NCBI RefSeq assembly: GCF_001424705.1
Contig: NZ_LMRA01000011.1
Coordinates: forward strand, 1-64,000
Source of the DNA: Methylobacterium sp. Leaf465
Lineage (GTDB): Bacteria; Pseudomonadota; Alphaproteobacteria; Rhizobiales; Beijerinckiaceae
DNA: 64,000 nucleotides
Direction of reading: 5' to 3'
Of the stretch, positions 7,794-18,338 are shown piece by piece. Positions within the stretch are counted from its first letter, which is position 1. Every line of letters starts with the position of its first letter. The position numbers and the translations under genes are program-made. The notes beneath the pieces are model-generated. The model searched no databases, was not told the origin of the DNA, and worked only from the letters and a program-made list of their open reading frames with translations.

Positions 7794-9236
7794 CTACCCC
7801 ACGACGCTCGCCTGGCTGACGAACTTCGTGGTCAGGTAGGCCTCCAGGGCCTCCGAGCCGCCCTCGCTGCCGTAGCCGGAATCCTTGACGCCGCCGAAGG
7901 GCGTCTCGGGGAAGGCGAGGCCGTGGTGGTTGATGCCCACCATGCCGCTCTGGACCCGCGCCGCGACCTCGACGGCGCGGAAGGCCGAGCGGGTATAGGC
8001 GTAGGCGGCCAGGCCGTAGGGGAGCCGGTTGGCCTCGGCATAGGCATCCGCGTCGTCGGAGAAGCGCTGGATCAGCGCCACCGGGCCGAAGGGCTCCTCG
8101 TTCATGATGCGGGCGGTGGCCGGCACGTCGCAGAGCACCGTCGGCGCGAAGAAGTTGCCGCGGTTGCCGATGCGCTGGCCGCCGGTGCGCAGCTCGGCGC
8201 CCTGCGCCACCGCGTCGGCGCAGAGGCTCTCCATCGCCTCCAGGCGCCGGGCGTGGATGAGCGGACCCATGGTGGTCTCGGGGTCGAGCCCGTCGCCGAC
8301 CTTGCGCCCCTCGGCGAAGGCCACGAAGCCATCGCGGAACCGGTCGTAGACGGATTCGTGCACCAGCATCCGGGTCGGGGCGACGCAGACCTGGCCGGCA
8401 TTGCGGAACTTGTTGGCTCCGAGCACCGCCACGGCGGTCTCGACGTCGGCGTCCCCGAACACGATCGCGGGCGCGTGGCCGCCGAGCTCCATCGTCGCCC
8501 GCTTCATGTGCCGGCCCGCCAGCGCAGCGAGCTCCTTGCCCACCGGGGTCGAGCCCGTGAACGACATCTTGGCGATGACGGGGTGCGGGATGAGGTAGCC
8601 GGAGATCGCGGCCGGATCGCCGTAGACCAGGGAGAGCACGTCGCCCGGGACGCCGGCGTCGAGGAAGGCCCGGATCATCGCCGCGCAGCTCGCCGGGGTG
8701 TCCTCGGGTCCCTTCAGGATCACCGAGCAGCCGGCGCAGAGGGCGGCCGCCACCTTGCGCACCGCCTGGTTGATGGGGAAGTTCCAGGGCGTGAACGCCG
8801 CCACCGGGCCGACCGGCTCGCGCAGAACCATCTGCACGACGCCGTCGGCGCGGGCCGGGATGATCCGGCCGTAGGCGCGGCGGCCCTCTTCCGCGAACCA
8901 GTCGGTGACGTCGGCCCCCGCCAGGATCTCCACCCGCGCCTCGGCCAGGGGCTTGCCCTGCTCCAGGGTCATGAGGCGGGCGATGTCCTCCACACGCGTC
9001 CGCAGGAGGTCGGCGGCCCGGCGCAGCACCTTGGCGCGCTCGTAGGCCGAGACCTTCCGCCAGGCGGCGAAGCCCCGTTCGGCCGCCGCCAGCGCCCGGT
9101 CGAGATCGGCCCGCGTCGCCACCGCCAGGGTGCCGAGGGTTTCGCCGGTGGCCGGGTTCAGCACCGGCAGGGTCTCCGCGCCGGCCCCGTCGGTCCAGGC
9201 CCCGGCGATGTGCAGCGTCACGTTCGGATACGTCAT
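7794..9236 (-). CDS. NAD(P)-dependent aldehyde dehydrogenase, succinate-semialdehyde type
   Basis: A 480-residue aldehyde dehydrogenase resembling Gab[20 protein letters not shown] (cofactor site), [11 protein letters not shown], the catalytic Glu in MELGGHAP and the catalytic Cys in [11 protein letters not shown] are all present, as is the terminal [13 protein letters not shown]. It likely oxidises succinic semialdehyde or a related short aldehyde to the acid. The exact substrate is not determinable. ATG at 9236 is chosen because a gggaga Shine-Dalgarno sequence sits five bases upstream; a second in-frame ATG at 9251 would add five residues. Single-gene unit. Confidence 0.9.
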   Translation of the reverse strand: MTYPNVTLHIAGAWTDGAGAETLPVLNPATGETLGTLAVATRADLDRALAAAERGFAAWRKVSAYERAKVLRRAADLLRTRVEDIARLMTLEQGKPLAEARVEILAGADVTDWFAEEGRRAYGRIIPARADGVVQMVLREPVGPVAAFTPWNFPINQAVRKVAAALCAGCSVILKGPEDTPASCAAMIRAFLDAGVPGDVLSLVYGDPAAISGYLIPHPVIAKMSFTGSTPVGKELAALAGRHMKRATMELGGHAPAIVFGDADVETAVAVLGANKFRNAGQVCVAPTRMLVHESVYDRFRDGFVAFAEGRKVGDGLDPETTMGPLIHARRLEAMESLCADAVAQGAELRTGGQRIGNRGNFFAPTVLCDVPATARIMNEEPFGPVALIQRFSDDADAYAEANRLPYGLAAYAYTRSAFRAVEVAARVQSGMVGINHHGLAFPETPFGGVKDSGYGSEGGSEALEAYLTTKFVSQASVVG

Positions 9237-9321
9237 CGGCGTCTCCCGCATGGCAATCGAGCGGGGTTGTCCGCCCTTCGCACGCAGGCCGCAACCCTTA
9301 TCCGGGAGGGCCGGGGCGTCG

Positions 9322-10113
9322 TCAGGCGGCGATGCGCGCGGCCACGGCCTCGGGGCCGGTGACGATCACCGGGCCGCCGCGGCGGGCCTGGAGCGTGCCG
9401 CCCTTGGGGACGACCTTCCAGCCGTCGCGGCAGCCGTCGATCGGCTCGGAGACGACGACGAGGCCGGTCTCGGTCTGGCGGTAGTACAGGCTGGGCGGGC
9501 TGCTGTCGCAGGCCCAGCGGAAGGCCGTGAGGGTGTCGCCGTCGGTGACGACGGCGGTGAAGCGCAGGGGCTCGGTCGCCTCGGCCGCCCGCATCAGCTC
9601 GCGCACCGTGGCCAGGGTCTTGTGCATGGCGCCGATCGGGTCCTCGGCGAGGCCGTTGCCCAGGGCCAGCAGGAAGATCGCCTCGGAATCGGTGGTGCCG
9701 CGCCGGTCGTCGTAGAGCGCGTCGGGGATCAGCGCCTCGATGCGGCGCTTGATGCGGTGATAGCCGCCGATCTGGCCGTTGTGCATGAAGAGGTGGCGGC
9801 CATGGGTGAAGGGGTGGCAGTTCGCCCGGGTGGTGGCGGTGCCCGTGGAGGCCCGCACGTGGGCGAAGAACATCCGCGCCCGCACCTGCTGGCAGAGGTT
9901 GACCAGGTTCTCGTCCGACCAGGCCGGGCAGACGTCGCGGTACAGGCCCGGATCGACCCGCTCGCCGTACCAACCGATGCCGAAGCCGTCGCCGTTGGTT
10001 TCCGTCTTCGCCTCGGCCGCGTGGAGCGACTGGTGGACCAGCGAGTGCGTCGGTGCGCAGACGAGGTCGGTCAGGAAGACCGGCTCACCGGAATAGGCGA
10101 GAAAGCGGCACAT
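9322..10113 (-). CDS. Class II glutamine amidotransferase (EgtC/YafJ-like)
   Basis: A 263-residue Ntn-type amidotransferase. The second residue is the nucleophilic Cys (MCRFLAYSG), exposed after removal of Met. [34 protein letters not shown] and [11 protein letters not shown] are family motifs. It hydrolyses a gamma-glutamyl amide, releasing ammonia or glutamate. In some bacteria the homologue EgtC acts in ergothioneine synthesis, but no egtB or egtD is nearby, so no pathway is assigned. It faces away from the following receiver gene across a 470-base gap. Confidence 0.88.
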   Translation of the reverse strand: MCRFLAYSGEPVFLTDLVCAPTHSLVHQSLHAAEAKTETNGDGFGIGWYGERVDPGLYRDVCPAWSDENLVNLCQQVRARMFFAHVRASTGTATTRANCHPFTHGRHLFMHNGQIGGYHRIKRRIEALIPDALYDDRRGTTDSEAIFLLALGNGLAEDPIGAMHKTLATVRELMRAAEATEPLRFTAVVTDGDTLTAFRWACDSSPPSLYYRQTETGLVVVSEPIDGCRDGWKVVPKGGTLQARRGGPVIVTGPEAVAARIAA

Positions 10114-10583
10114 GACGGACGAACACCCCCTGATCTCGACGATTCGACCGACCCGGTCGCCGCCCTCGGGCAGCGTCCGCCTTATACAACCTGTGCGATC
10201 CGCACGACCATGATATTCACGCTAACGTAGTAAACGAATGGTTAACGCGCGCCACGGGCCCGGCCTCCTGCAGAACCCGTGATGCAAGAGGCGCACCGTC
10301 GGGCCCGGGCCCTGCCCGGTCGATGGCGGCCCGCAGCCCATTCATCATGCGAGCCCGGCGGGAATGCGGCGGCGAACGCGATCATCGATGCGGGAACCGC
10401 ATGGCCGGAACATGGATTCGGACTCTTGCCCCCCGCACCGTGGCGGCGCAGCATCACCCGCCGAGAATCAGTCATTCGATTGGACAAGGCTGGGACGCGA
10501 ACGGCGGCTCCGTGCCGCCCGCGTACCGCGTCCCGCCCTGCATTCCGCGCGTTCGCCACCCAAACGCCCGACGAGGAGACTTC
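10114..10583. other. Intergenic region between divergent genes
   Basis: A 470-base gap between the amidotransferase gene and the receiver gene. The part near 10180-10245 is AT-richer (cttatacaacctg, atattcacgctaacgtag) and could hold promoters for either direction. No gene or structured RNA was recognised. Confidence 0.5.
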
Positions 10584-10976
10584 ATGGACCGCTCACACGC
10601 CCCCTGCCCGATCGCCCTCGTGGTCGAGGACGACGCCGATGTCCGCAACCTCGCGACGGCGGTCCTGGAGGAAAGCGACCTCGACGTCATCGCCTGCGAC
10701 ACGGCCGAGGCCGCGATCTCGGTGCTGGAGCGCGCCGGCGGCAACGTCGCCCTGCTCTTCGCCGACGTGCGACTGGGCGCCGGCATGGACGGGATCGCCC
10801 TGGCCAGCGCCGTCGGGCGGCGCTGGCCGGATGTCCGCGTCGTCCTCACCTCCGGCGGCGATGCCCGCGGGGTCGAGGCCCTGCCGGCCCAGGCGGTCTA
10901 CATGCCGAAGCCCTGGCGCGCCCTCGACGTGCTGGTCCAGGCCGAGCACGCGACGGTGGCGGCCCGGGCCGCCTGA
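10584..10976 (+). CDS. Single-domain response regulator
   Basis: 130 residues forming one CheY-like receiver and nothing else. VVEDDADVRN provides the acidic pocket, the phospho-accepting Asp is in LLFADVRLG, the Thr/Ser switch position is LTSGGDA, and the conserved Lys is in YMPKPWR. There is no output domain, so it acts through protein partners. ATG at 10584 follows a GAGGAG Shine-Dalgarno sequence by five bases. No histidine kinase is adjacent, so the cognate kinase is unknown. Confidence 0.88.
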   Translation: MDRSHAPCPIALVVEDDADVRNLATAVLEESDLDVIACDTAEAAISVLERAGGNVALLFADVRLGAGMDGIALASAVGRRWPDVRVVLTSGGDARGVEALPAQAVYMPKPWRALDVLVQAEHATVAARAA

Positions 10977-10993
10977 GGGTCTCGCCCCAACGC

Positions 10994-11028
10994 GGAAAAG
11001 CCCGGCCGCAAGGCGACCGGGCTTTTCC
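10994..11028. terminator. Bidirectional terminator
   Basis: ggaaaagcccgg (10994-11005) and ccgggcttttcc (11017-11028) are perfect reverse complements around an 11-base loop. The A and T tracts in the arms let it end transcription of both the receiver gene (plus) and rpsU (minus). Confidence 0.85.
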
Positions 11029-11093
11029 GTATGTCCATGACAGGCGACGGCCGGTGCAATGCGCACCGCGGCCGTCGCGGGCCGTGTCGCGCC

Positions 11094-11408
11094 TCAGGCG
11101 TTGCCGGCGGGCGGCAGCACGGTCGGAGCGGTCGGCGCGAACGGCGAACCGCCCGGACGACGCGGCGCACCGGCGCCGAAACGGGGCTTCGGCTTCGGCG
11201 CGGCGATCAGGCCCTCGCGGATCGCGGTCTTGCGGGCCTGCTTGCGGGCGCGGCGCACGGCCTCGGCCTTCTCACGAGCCTTGCGGACGGAAGGCTTCTC
11301 GTAGGCCTTGCGCTGCTTCATCTCGCGGAAGATGCCCTCGCGCTGCATCTTCTTCTTCAGGACGCGGAGGGCTTGGTCGACGTTGTTGTCGCGAACGAGT
11401 ACCTGCAA
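11094..11408 (-). CDS. rpsU: 30S ribosomal protein S21
   Basis: A 104-residue S21. The conserved core [20 protein letters not shown], then [13 protein letters not shown], matches the family. A basic stretch and a Pro/Ala-rich tail of about thirty residues follow, a common alphaproteobacterial extension. The start is taken as TTG at 11406-11408 because it places the family's usual M-QVLV at the N-terminus and has agagga nine bases upstream. An upstream frame extension would add residues not found in S21. S21 helps mRNA binding at initiation. Confidence 0.9.
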   Translation of the reverse strand: MQVLVRDNNVDQALRVLKKKMQREGIFREMKQRKAYEKPSVRKAREKAEAVRRARKQARKTAIREGLIAAPKPKPRFGAGAPRRPGGSPFAPTAPTVLPPAGNA

Positions 11409-11963
11409 CGGTTTCAATCCTCTGAAACGATGTTTGTTGGGCGGCGCCGACCCTGAGACCCGCCCGGAGCCCCGCGACGCGAACTGCAAAACGTCCCGGA
11501 CCCGGGATCTCCCCCGGGCGGGACGTCCATCAGACGGCCTCGAATCGGCGCAGAAACTGCACTTGGGGCAGGCTCATACACCAACCGCCCGCGAGTTCCA
11601 ACACGCCTCGCCGTGGCCGGGGCGCATTATCGCCGCGCCGGTGGGACAAACCGCGGGCGCTGTCGCCTCCAGGACGCAGGCAGCACCGGGGGCGCGTGCT
11701 CCAAGGATTCCGAAGTGGTCGCCGACGTCCGATGCGGCAACGACGGGCGCTCGACAAGATGAAGCGCGCGTTCCGGGGCTTTAGCCCGGACAAGGCGGGT
11801 CACGCGAAGCACGAATGGTTGCCCAATCGGTTGTGGGAGCGCACGAATTTTCTGATCTTTAATTTTTGTGTCGGAGTTTCTGTGCGCAGCAGCGGACTCA
11901 TCCGGCGCGATGACCGAGAACTGCGACCTGAGCCCTTCCGGGGTTCTGACTCTGGGGCGTACG
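11409..11963. other. Intergenic region rpsU to MCP gene
   Basis: 555 bases without a recognised gene. A hairpin with arms acgtcccg (11491-11498) and cgggacgt (11519-11526) lies upstream of rpsU and could be part of its leader. An AT-rich patch at about 11850-11880 may be the promoter of the chemoreceptor gene. Small frames here have no family features. Confidence 0.5.
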
Positions 11964-13445
11964 ATGCTGGGTCTGAGGACGAGGACGACCGCCGAGACAG
12001 CCGCGAAACTGGCGGCCCTCGACAAGTCGCAGGGCATCATCGAGTTCAACCTCGATGGGACGGTGATCACCGCCAATCCGAACTTCCTCGCCGTCATCGG
12101 CTACGACCTGACCGAGATCCGCGGGCAGCCGCACAGCCTCTTCGTCGCCCCCGCCGAGCGCGACAGCCCCGCCTACGCCGCCTTCTGGGCCAAGCTGCGC
12201 CGGGGCGAATACGAGGCCGCCCAGTACAAGCGCATCGCCAAGGGCGGGCGCGAGGTCTGGATCGAGGCCTCCTACAACCCGATCCTCGACGGGGCCGGCA
12301 AGCCCTACAAGGTGGTGAAGTTCGCCACCGACGTCACGCGGCAGAAGATGCAGGACGCCGACGTGCAGGGCCAGCTCGCCGCCCTGCACAAGGCCCAGGC
12401 GGTGATCTCCTTTTCCCTCGACGGCACCGTGCTCGACGCCAACGCGAACTTCCTCGCCGCCGTCGGCTACACTCTGCCGGAGATCGTCGGCCGGCATCAC
12501 CGGATGTTCGTGGAACCCGCGGAGCGCGACGGCGCCGCCTATGCCGAGTTCTGGGACCGGCTGCGCGAGGGCACCTATCAGGCCGCCCAGTACAAGCGCG
12601 TCGCCAAGGGCGGGCGCGAGGTCTGGATCGAGGCCTCCTACAACCCGATCCTCGATGCCGGCGGACGGCCCTACAAGGTCGTCAAGTTCGCCACCGACAT
12701 CACCGCGCAGGTGACGCTCCTCGAGAACCTGCGCCGGCTGATCGCCCAGAATTTCGGCGAGATCGACGGGGCGGTGCTCCTTTCCAACACGCAGACGCGG
12801 GACGCCGACGCCGCGGCCAGCACCACCGCCAGCAACGTCCAGACCATGGCGGCGGCCTCCGAGGAACTCGCCGCCTCCGTCGCCGAGATCTCGCAGAGCA
12901 TGGCCCATTCGCGGATCGCCACCGAGGCGGCGCAGGGCCAGGTGGTGGCCGCCGCCGAGGCGACGCAGAAGCTCACCCAGGCCGCGGGTGCGATGAGCGG
13001 CATCGTCGGCCTGATCCAGACCATCGCGGGCCAGATCAACCTGCTGGCGCTCAACGCGACGATCGAGTCGGCCCGGGCCGGCGAGGCGGGCCGCGGATTC
13101 GCGGTGGTGGCTCAGGAGGTGAAGAACCTCGCCAACCAGGCGGCGCGGGCCACCGAGCAGATCACCGGCGAGATCGACAACGTGCAAGCGGTCTCCCGGC
13201 AGGTGGGCGACTCGCTCCAGACCATCCAGGCCTCGGTGGCGCAGATGCGCGAATACGCCATCAGCACGGCGGCGGCGGTGGAGGAGCAGAGCGTCGTCAC
13301 CCAGGACATGTCGGGCAACATGCAGCACGCCGCGAGCGCGGTCGCGGCGATCTCGCAGAACATCCAGGCGATCGGCCACTCGATCGGCCAGGTCTCCCGC
13401 GCGGTCGGGACCACGAAGGACGCGGCCCGCGTCCTCGCCCGCTAG
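11964..13445 (+). CDS. Soluble methyl-accepting chemotaxis protein with tandem PAS domains
   Basis: About 493 residues with no membrane segment. Two PAS domains in a row (roughly residues 20-130 and 145-255) are very alike: both end with the block [17 protein letters not shown] followed by [10 protein letters not shown]. The C-terminal half is an MCP signalling domain whose hairpin tip reads [21 protein letters not shown], the CheA/CheW contact region. It therefore senses an internal signal, probably redox or a ligand in PAS. The start is uncertain: GTG 11868 and ATG 11910 are also in frame. ATG 11964 leaves the usual short N-terminus before the first PAS. Confidence 0.88.
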   Translation: MLGLRTRTTAETAAKLAALDKSQGIIEFNLDGTVITANPNFLAVIGYDLTEIRGQPHSLFVAPAERDSPAYAAFWAKLRRGEYEAAQYKRIAKGGREVWIEASYNPILDGAGKPYKVVKFATDVTRQKMQDADVQGQLAALHKAQAVISFSLDGTVLDANANFLAAVGYTLPEIVGRHHRMFVEPAERDGAAYAEFWDRLREGTYQAAQYKRVAKGGREVWIEASYNPILDAGGRPYKVVKFATDITAQVTLLENLRRLIAQNFGEIDGAVLLSNTQTRDADAAASTTASNVQTMAAASEELAASVAEISQSMAHSRIATEAAQGQVVAAAEATQKLTQAAGAMSGIVGLIQTIAGQINLLALNATIESARAGEAGRGFAVVAQEVKNLANQAARATEQITGEIDNVQAVSRQVGDSLQTIQASVAQMREYAISTAAAVEEQSVVTQDMSGNMQHAASAVAAISQNIQAIGHSIGQVSRAVGTTKDAARVLAR

Positions 13446-13466
13446 GCCCGCGCCGACCTCCCGGGA

Positions 13467-16400
13467 TCAGCCCTGGGGCGCAGCGCCCTTGGGACGCGCC
13501 AGATCGGCCAGCAGGCTCGCCGCCACCGTCGCCTTGGAGACCGTGAGCCCCGAGGCCGTCACGGCCGCCAGGGTGGCGCGGGCATGGTCGAGGGCGGCGC
13601 CGCGGCTCCGGCTCCAGGCCGCCACCGCCTCGGGGCCGGCGCCCACCGTGCCGACGACCTCGGCGGTGAGCTGGCGATGCGCGATGGCGATGGTGGAGAC
13701 GGCCCGCTCCAGGGCGATGCGGTCGTAGGTGTCGCCGGTGGCGACCTCCCGGGCCGCCGCCGCGAGGTCCGAGAGCCGGAGGGCCCGGTCCAGGGCGAAG
13801 TGGGTCGCGGCGATCTCGGGGATCGCGCCGCCGCCGGTCTCGGCGATCCGCACGATGTCGGGGGCCGAGGTCAGGGCGGTGAGCGCCGCGAGGCGCCGGG
13901 CCGGCGCCTCGGCCATGCCGAACCCGACGAGTTCGGCCTCGCGCGCGGCGCGCTGCCCGTTCACCGCCTCCCCCATCACCTCCGGCAGGGCCGCCTGCAG
14001 GGCGCTGATGCCCTCGCGGTAGCGGGCCACGAGGGGCGCGACGCTGCCCGAGAGGTCGAGGTTGCGCAGGAACCAGACGATCCGGCCCACGAGCAGGTCC
14101 TGCACCTCGGCGTAGAGGGCGATCTGTGCCTGACCGCCGATGGCGCCGGCCAGCCCGTCGATGGCGAGGTTCAGCTCCATCAGGCCATAGGCGTCGCGGG
14201 TGATGGCGTAGGCCTTGGCGATGGCGCTCGCATCGGCGCCGGTCTCCTCCACGAGGCGGGTGACGAGGGAGGGCCCGCCGCGGTTGACGATGATGTTAGA
14301 GAGGGCGGTGCTGATGATCTCCCGGCGCAGGCGGTGGCCGTTGACCGCGTCGGGGAAGTGCTGGCGGAGCGCCGCGGGGAAGTAGCGCTGCAGCTCCCGG
14401 TCGAAATAGGGGTCGTTCGGGGCCGGGCTCGCCAGGAGCGCGTCGTAGAGGGCGAGCTTGGCGTAGGCGAGGAGCACCGCGTATTCGGGCCGGGTCAGCC
14501 CCTCCCCCTTGCGCATCCGCTCCGCGATGGCGGCATCGTCCGGCAGCAGCTCCACGCCGCGGTCGAGGCGCCCTTCCGCCTCGAGGGCCTGCATCGTCCG
14601 CATGGCGAAGCCCGTCTCGGGCAGGCCCCGGTGCTGGGCCAGCGAGAGCGCCAGGGTCTGGAGCTGGTTGTTGCGCAGCACCAGGGCGGCGACCTCGTCG
14701 GTCATCGCCACCAGGAGGGCGCTGCGGGCTTGCCCGTCGAGGCGGCCGTCGCGCTCCGGGGTCATCAGGGCGATCTTGATGTTCACCTCCACGTCGGAGG
14801 TGTTCACCCCGGCGGAGTTGTCGATGGCGTCGGTGTTGAGGCGCACCCCGTTGCGGGCCGCCTCGATGCGCCCGCGCTGGGTCGCCCCCAGGTTGGCGCC
14901 CTCGCCGATGACCTTGGCCCGGACCATCGCCCCGGTGATGCGCACCGCGTCGTTGGCCCGGTCGCCGGCCTCCTCGTCGGATTCGGCGGTGGCGCGGATA
15001 TAGGTGCCGATGCCGCCGAACCAGAGCAGGTCCACCGGCGCCTTCAGGATCGCCTGCATCAGCTCCGCCGGGGTCGCCGCGTCCTGCGCGAGCCCGAGCA
15101 CCGCCCGGATCTCGGGGGAGACCGGGATGGTCTTCAGGCTGCGGGCATAGACGCCGCCGCCGGGCGAGATCAGGCCGGTGTCGTAGTCGCGCCAGGAGGA
15201 GCGCCCGAGATCGAACAGGCGGCGGCGCTCGGCAAAGCTCGCGGCGGCGTCGGGGTTCGGGTCGAGGAAGATGTCGCGGTGGTCGAAGGCCGCCACGAGG
15301 CGCAGAGAGCGCGACAGCAGCATGCCGTTGCCGAAGACGTCGCCCGACATGTCGCCCACGCCCGCCACCGTGATCGGGTCGCTCTGGGTGTCGATGTCCA
15401 TCTCGAGGAAGTGGCGCTTCACCGCCTCCCAGGCGCCGCGGGCCGTGATGCCCATGCCCTTGTGGTCGTAGCCCTGGCTGCCGCCCGAGGCGAAGGCGTC
15501 GCCGAGCCAGTGGCCGCGCTCCGCCGAGAGGGCGTTGGCGATGTCCGAGAAGGTGGCAGTGCCCTTGTCGGCGGCCACCACCAGGTAGGCGTCGTCGGGA
15601 TCGTGCCGCACCGTGTCGGCCGGCGGCACGATGGCGTCGCCGACGATGTTGTCGGTGAGTTCGAGCAAGGTCCGGATGAAGATCCGGTAGCTCTCGGTGC
15701 CCTCGGCCATCCAGGCCTGCCGGTCCGAGGCCGGCGGCAGGCGCTTGGGGAAGAAGCCGCCCTTGGCGCCCACCGGCACGATCACGGCGTTCTTCACCTG
15801 CTGGGCCTTCACCAGGCCGAGGACCTCCGTGCGGAAATCCTCCGGCCGGTCGGACCAGCGCAGGCCGCCGCGGGCGACGTAGCCGAAGCGCAGGTGCACG
15901 CCCTCGACGCGCGGCGCATAGACGAAGATCTCGAAGACCGGGCGCGGCAGCGGCATGCCGGCGACCTTGGCGCAGGCGAACTTGAAGGCGATGGCCTCGC
16001 GCCGCCCGCCGCCCGGGGCGACCTGGAAGAAGTTGGTCCGCAGGGCGGCCTCGATCAGGTTGACGAAGCGGCGCAGGATGCGGTCCTCGTCGAGGCTGGT
16101 CACGGCGGCGAGGTCCGTCTCGATCCCGGCGCGGATCGCGCCCTGGGCCGCCTCCCGGTCGCCGGCGGCGGCGGGGTCGAACCGGGCCCGGAACAGGGCG
16201 ACCAGGGCGCGGGCCACGCCCGGATGGGCGCTGAGGGTGGCGGCGAGGTAGTCCTGGCCGTAGCGGATGCGGAGCTGGCGCAGGTAGCGGCCGAGGGCGC
16301 GCAGCAGGGCGACGTCGCGCCAGGGCAGCTCGGCCTCCAGCACGAGGCGGTTGTAGCCGTCGGATTCGGCCAGCCCCGTGCCCAGCGCCAGCAGGGCCTC

Positions 16401-18338
16401 CTCCAGCAGGATCTCGAGGCGGCCGAGGTCGATGGCCGCCCCCGTGGCGCGCTCCAGCAGCATGTCGTGCAGCCAGACCCGACCGGCCTCGTCGGCGCCG
16501 GGGGGCAGGATGCGGTAGGTCCGCTCGTTGATGACCCGGAATCCGAGGTTCTCCAGCACCGGCACCCGCTCGGACAGGGAGAGCGAGGCGCCCCGCGAGA
16601 ACACCTTGAGACGGATCTGCGAGTCCGGGTCGGCGGCGCGCCGGCCGATATCGGCCGCCCGGGGCCGCGCGGGGCTGAGGCGCTCCACGGTCATGATGTC
16701 GGCGATGGCCACGCGCGGGGCGAAGCTCTCGCGATAGGCCGCGGAGAAGGCCTCGCCGTAGCGGGCCGCCAGGGCGCGGGCCTCCGGGCCGTCCAGGGTC
16801 CCGGAAAGGGCCACCCGCAATTCGTCGCCCCAGGTGCGCACCAGGGCGGCGATGCCGGCCTCCAGGGCGGCGGGGTCGCGCTCGGGCGCACCGGATTCGG
16901 GCAGGCCGATGATGAAGTGGGTGCGGGCGAGCGGCCCGTCGGGGAAGTACGGGTAGGCCGCCGAGACCCGGCCGCCGTATTCGCCGGCGAGGTAGGCGCC
17001 GATCCGCGCCCGCACGGTGGAATCGTAGCGGTCCTTGGGCACGTAGACGAGGAGCGAGACGAAGCGGCCGAAGCGGTCGGGCCGCGAGAGCACCCGCAGG
17101 CGCGGCCGGTCGGCGAGATGGGCGATGGCGAGGCTGAAGCGGTAGAGCCGGTCGGCGTCGATCTGGAACAGGTCGTCGCGCGGGTAGGTCTCCAGCACGT
17201 CGAGGAGGCCGCGCCCCGCATGGCTCGTGGGATCGAGGCCCGCGCGCATCGCCACCTGCGCCACGGTCTCGCGCAGGTAGGGGATCTCGCGGGTCGGCAG
17301 GGTGTAGGCGCTCGCGTTGAACAGGCCGACGATGCCGACCTCGCCGGTGAGGCTGCCGTCCGCGCCGAACAGCTTGCAGGCGATGTAGTCGAGATGGGCG
17401 GCCCGGTGGACCCGGGACTTGGCGCTGGCCTTGGTGATGATGAGGGCCTGCGGCCCCTCGAGGAAGGCGCGGATCTCGGGCGTCATGTCCACGAGGGCGC
17501 CGCCGCGCCGCAGCACCGCCACCCCCGGATCGCGCAGCAGGCCGAGGCCCGAGCCCTCCACCAGGGCATGCTCCGCCCCGGAGAGGCTGTGCTCGCGCAG
17601 GCCGAGCAGGGTGAAGTGCCCCGCGCCGAGCCAGGCGAGAAAGGCCCGCGCCTCCGCCACCTCGGCCGCCGACAGGGGCGGCGGGGCGTGGGCATAGGCC
17701 TCCGCGAGGCCGGCCAGGCGAGCGGTCATGGCGTCCTGGTCGTCGGTGGCCAGGGCGACGTCGTGGAACACGCGGGCCAGGCCCTCGACGAGGCGGGTGC
17801 GGGCCTCGCCGGCATCGAGCCGGTCGAGGTGGATGTGGATGAAACTCTCCCGCGCGAAGCCGGCCTGGGTGTCGGCGGTGGTCTCCCCCACCACCCGGAC
17901 CAGGGCGCCCGCCCCGTCGCGTTCGACGCCGAGGATCGGGTGGGCGACGAGGTGGGGGGCCAGCCCCTGCTCCGTCAGCTCGGCCAGGGCGGAATCGAGC
18001 AGGAACGGACGGTTGTCGTTGACGACCTCGACGATGGTCAGGTCGCGGGTGCGGCCGTCGCGCAGGACGGCGCGGTCGCTGACGGACAGGTTGGCGGGTG
18101 CGCCCGGGTGCCGGGGCTCGGCCAGTCGCCCCCGGGCCGCCAGGGCGAGGTCGGCGAGATCCTGCGCCGTGTAGGGCGCGAGGTCCTCGGGCGGCACGCG
18201 CCCGAACAGGTCGGTGACGAAGCCGCCGGGGCCGCCCTGCGCCACGACCCGGTCGGCCGCGGCGCCGAGAAGGTCCGTGCGGGCCCCCCGGGCCTCGGGG
18301 CTGGACAGGGCGGCGTTCCGTTCCAGTGCCATGGTCAT
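13467..18338 (-). CDS. gdh: NAD-dependent glutamate dehydrogenase, large (about 180 kDa) class
   Basis: A 1623-residue enzyme of the large bacterial NAD-GDH family. It oxidatively deaminates glutamate to 2-oxoglutarate and ammonium. The N-terminal thousand-residue part carries ACT-like regulatory segments. The catalytic core around residues 830-930 has GGLRWSDRPEDFRTEVLGL, then AQQVKNAVIVPVGAKGGF with the catalytic Lys. DMSGDVFGNGMLLS, then VIGEGANLG and NTDAIDNSAGVN, complete the dinucleotide-binding half. Length is typical. It is monocistronic and convergent with the chemoreceptor gene. A 1782-codon antisense frame covers it but is an artefact of codon bias. Confidence 0.95.
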   Translation of the reverse strand: MTMALERNAALSSPEARGARTDLLGAAADRVVAQGGPGGFVTDLFGRVPPEDLAPYTAQDLADLALAARGRLAEPRHPGAPANLSVSDRAVLRDGRTRDLTIVEVVNDNRPFLLDSALAELTEQGLAPHLVAHPILGVERDGAGALVRVVGETTADTQAGFARESFIHIHLDRLDAGEARTRLVEGLARVFHDVALATDDQDAMTARLAGLAEAYAHAPPPLSAAEVAEARAFLAWLGAGHFTLLGLREHSLSGAEHALVEGSGLGLLRDPGVAVLRRGGALVDMTPEIRAFLEGPQALIITKASAKSRVHRAAHLDYIACKLFGADGSLTGEVGIVGLFNASAYTLPTREIPYLRETVAQVAMRAGLDPTSHAGRGLLDVLETYPRDDLFQIDADRLYRFSLAIAHLADRPRLRVLSRPDRFGRFVSLLVYVPKDRYDSTVRARIGAYLAGEYGGRVSAAYPYFPDGPLARTHFIIGLPESGAPERDPAALEAGIAALVRTWGDELRVALSGTLDGPEARALAARYGEAFSAAYRESFAPRVAIADIMTVERLSPARPRAADIGRRAADPDSQIRLKVFSRGASLSLSERVPVLENLGFRVINERTYRILPPGADEAGRVWLHDMLLERATGAAIDLGRLEILLEEALLALGTGLAESDGYNRLVLEAELPWRDVALLRALGRYLRQLRIRYGQDYLAATLSAHPGVARALVALFRARFDPAAAGDREAAQGAIRAGIETDLAAVTSLDEDRILRRFVNLIEAALRTNFFQVAPGGGRREAIAFKFACAKVAGMPLPRPVFEIFVYAPRVEGVHLRFGYVARGGLRWSDRPEDFRTEVLGLVKAQQVKNAVIVPVGAKGGFFPKRLPPASDRQAWMAEGTESYRIFIRTLLELTDNIVGDAIVPPADTVRHDPDDAYLVVAADKGTATFSDIANALSAERGHWLGDAFASGGSQGYDHKGMGITARGAWEAVKRHFLEMDIDTQSDPITVAGVGDMSGDVFGNGMLLSRSLRLVAAFDHRDIFLDPNPDAAASFAERRRLFDLGRSSWRDYDTGLISPGGGVYARSLKTIPVSPEIRAVLGLAQDAATPAELMQAILKAPVDLLWFGGIGTYIRATAESDEEAGDRANDAVRITGAMVRAKVIGEGANLGATQRGRIEAARNGVRLNTDAIDNSAGVNTSDVEVNIKIALMTPERDGRLDGQARSALLVAMTDEVAALVLRNNQLQTLALSLAQHRGLPETGFAMRTMQALEAEGRLDRGVELLPDDAAIAERMRKGEGLTRPEYAVLLAYAKLALYDALLASPAPNDPYFDRELQRYFPAALRQHFPDAVNGHRLRREIISTALSNIIVNRGGPSLVTRLVEETGADASAIAKAYAITRDAYGLMELNLAIDGLAGAIGGQAQIALYAEVQDLLVGRIVWFLRNLDLSGSVAPLVARYREGISALQAALPEVMGEAVNGQRAAREAELVGFGMAEAPARRLAALTALTSAPDIVRIAETGGGAIPEIAATHFALDRALRLSDLAAAAREVATGDTYDRIALERAVSTIAIAHRQLTAEVVGTVGAGPEAVAAWSRSRGAALDHARATLAAVTASGLTVSKATVAASLLADLARPKGAAPQG

